Assembly: GCA_016234805.1 (NCBI GenBank)
Contig: JACRNU010000072.1
Span: 1 to 32,435 of the forward strand
Direction: 5' to 3'
DNA: 32,435 bases
DNA from: Elusimicrobiota bacterium
Lineage (GTDB): Bacteria > Elusimicrobiota > Elusimicrobia > UBA1565 > UBA9628
In this document: one piece after another, positions 31,940-32,435 of the stretch
Position numbering within the stretch: the stretch's first letter is position 1
Layout of the letters: each line of letters opens with the position of its first letter
Made by a program: the position numbers and the translations under genes
The notes under the pieces: model-generated
Database searches by the model: none
What the model was told of the DNA's origin: nothing
The model's input: only the letters and a program-made list of their open reading frames with translations

Positions 31940-31970
31940 ATATATAGCATGTAATAGCTATATATGTCAA
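31940..31970 (-). promoter_or_regulatory. AbiE operon promoter overlapped by a 9-bp inverted repeat operator
   Basis: On the minus strand TTGACA (31970-31965) is followed after 18 bp by TATATA (31946-31941), a strong sigma-70-type promoter. ATATATAGC (31940-31948) and GCTATATAT (31957-31965) form a perfect inverted repeat over it. A second pair, GCATGTA (31947-31953) and TACATGC (31972-31978), interleaves. AbiEi proteins are known to bind inverted repeats and repress their operon, so this is the expected operator. Confidence 0.7.
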
Positions 31971-32005
31971 GTACATGCAATATTAGAACTGGGCGGCCCG
32001 GGTTT

Positions 32006-32435
32006 TCAGTCCAGGTCGGGCAGGACTCGTTTCGCTGTCAAGCGGGACTGGAGCACGCAGTCGTTGAGCCCGATGCCGCGATAGGCGTTGCTGTTGAGGT
32101 GTAGACCGGGCAGGAGCTTGAGCCTGGAGTCCATGCGAGCGAGCGCGACTCCGTGGCCCACGGGGTACTGGGGGATGGCTTCCCGGTGCACGAAGACCTG
32201 TCTCAAGATGGGTTGGGCCTTGATCCCCATGGTCTCGGAGAGCTCCTTCTGTACCATGTCCAAAAGATCCTTTTCGGGCAGGCCCGCCAACTCAGGCTGG
32301 CGGGCGCCGCCTACCATGACGCGCACGAGCACGCGGCCCTGGGGCGCTCTGCCGGGGAACACGCTGGAATCCCATAGAGCGCCCAGGATGACGCGGCCTT
32401 CGAGCCTGGGAACAAGGAAGCCGAAGCCATCGAGG
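32006..32435 (-). CDS. hemY: Protoporphyrinogen/coproporphyrinogen oxidase (HemY/HemG-type), C-terminal part
   Basis: The frame is open to the right edge and gives 142 residues of the C terminus of a HemY-type flavoprotein. It shows GFGFLVPRLEGR, LGALWDSSVFPGRAP and the FAD-binding end LLPGLHLNSNAYRGIGLNDC, a strong family signature. The enzyme oxidises (copro)protoporphyrinogen in heme synthesis. The N-terminal two thirds lie outside the window. It is convergent with the MtrB-like gene, with the AbiE element between. Heme supply next to a multiheme cytochrome locus makes sense, though co-regulation is not shown. Confidence 0.87.
   Translation of the reverse strand, partial: LDGFGFLVPRLEGRVILGALWDSSVFPGRAPQGRVLVRVMVGGARQPELAGLPEKDLLDMVQKELSETMGIKAQPILRQVFVHREAIPQYPVGHGVALARMDSRLKLLPGLHLNSNAYRGIGLNDCVLQSRLTAKRVLPDLD

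Larger units (their letters stand above)
30435..31990. mobile_element. AbiE toxin-antitoxin island bounded by an 8-bp inverted repeat
   Basis: AGTTCTAA at 30435-30442 and its exact complement TTAGAACT at 31983-31990 enclose the two AbiE genes and their AT-rich promoter region. The left end coincides with the point where MtrB-like homology stops, and the right end lies 15 bp from the HemY stop codon. No transposase or integrase is inside and no target-site duplication was recognised, so the mechanism is unknown. It may be a non-autonomous cassette or an ancient insertion with chance repeat ends. Confidence 0.45.

Noticed and set aside
1-32435. CRISPR arrays, tRNA and rRNA genes.
   Set aside because: No regularly spaced short repeats and no tRNA- or rRNA-like sequence were noticed; I could not run a covariance search.

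Overview
This is a GC-rich window, densely coded on both strands, with no rRNA, tRNA or CRISPR array that I could see. Its content is multiheme cytochromes, an MtrA/MtrB-type outer-membrane conduit, a nitrogenase-like reductase, a NodU-type carbamoyltransferase joined to a ferredoxin domain, and an FNR-like regulator. That suggests an anaerobic or microaerophilic Gram-negative environmental bacterium. The nitrogenase-like paralogues and cytochromes recall groundwater Elusimicrobiota, but this assignment is inference only (about 40% sure).

Layout. 164-4052 (+): ParB-domain protein, short-chain dehydrogenase and Aas-type acyltransferase/acyl-ACP synthetase, tightly coupled. 4126-7827: a small ferredoxin (+), a radical SAM protein (-) and, divergently, a ferredoxin-carbamoyltransferase fusion broken by an internal deletion. 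7832-8301 (+): a HVO_A0114-type antitoxin-like regulator with its own promoter and palindrome, apparently lacking its toxin. 8279-12337 (-): a NifH-like ATPase and two nitrogenase component-1-like subunits; the NifH-like gene carries a 28-bp tandem duplication in its P-loop codons. 12376-22727 (+): a Slam-like TPR/beta-barrel protein, a giant FecR protein with 13 two-cysteine modules (both genes damaged), and an intact CHASE2-cyclase. 22839-28362 plus the following gene (+): an FNR-like regulator with a CX2CX5C cluster motif, a 19-heme cytochrome c/cytochrome b fusion, a CcsA-type cytochrome c assembly protein, an MtrA/DmsE-type decaheme cytochrome and an MtrB-like porin. 30435-31990: an AbiE-type toxin-antitoxin element bounded by an 8-bp inverted repeat and inserted at the 3' end of the porin gene. 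The right edge is the C-terminal part of a HemY-type protoporphyrinogen oxidase (-).

How they may work together. The 19-heme/b fusion could take electrons from quinol and pass them to the MtrA/MtrB conduit in the outer membrane, with CcsA helping heme attachment. The FNR-like regulator probably controls this: palindromes of the form RTGACNNNNRTCAT lie upstream of its own gene, the 19-heme gene, the decaheme gene and the Slam-like gene. The nitrogenase-like cluster lacks features needed for nitrogen fixation and more likely reduces another substrate, perhaps a tetrapyrrole.

Many genes between 5.2 and 20.4 kb carry internal deletions, frameshifts or a nonsense codon, while genes from 20.4 to 28.4 kb are intact. 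This is either real decay or local sequence or assembly error, and it cannot be settled from the sequence alone.
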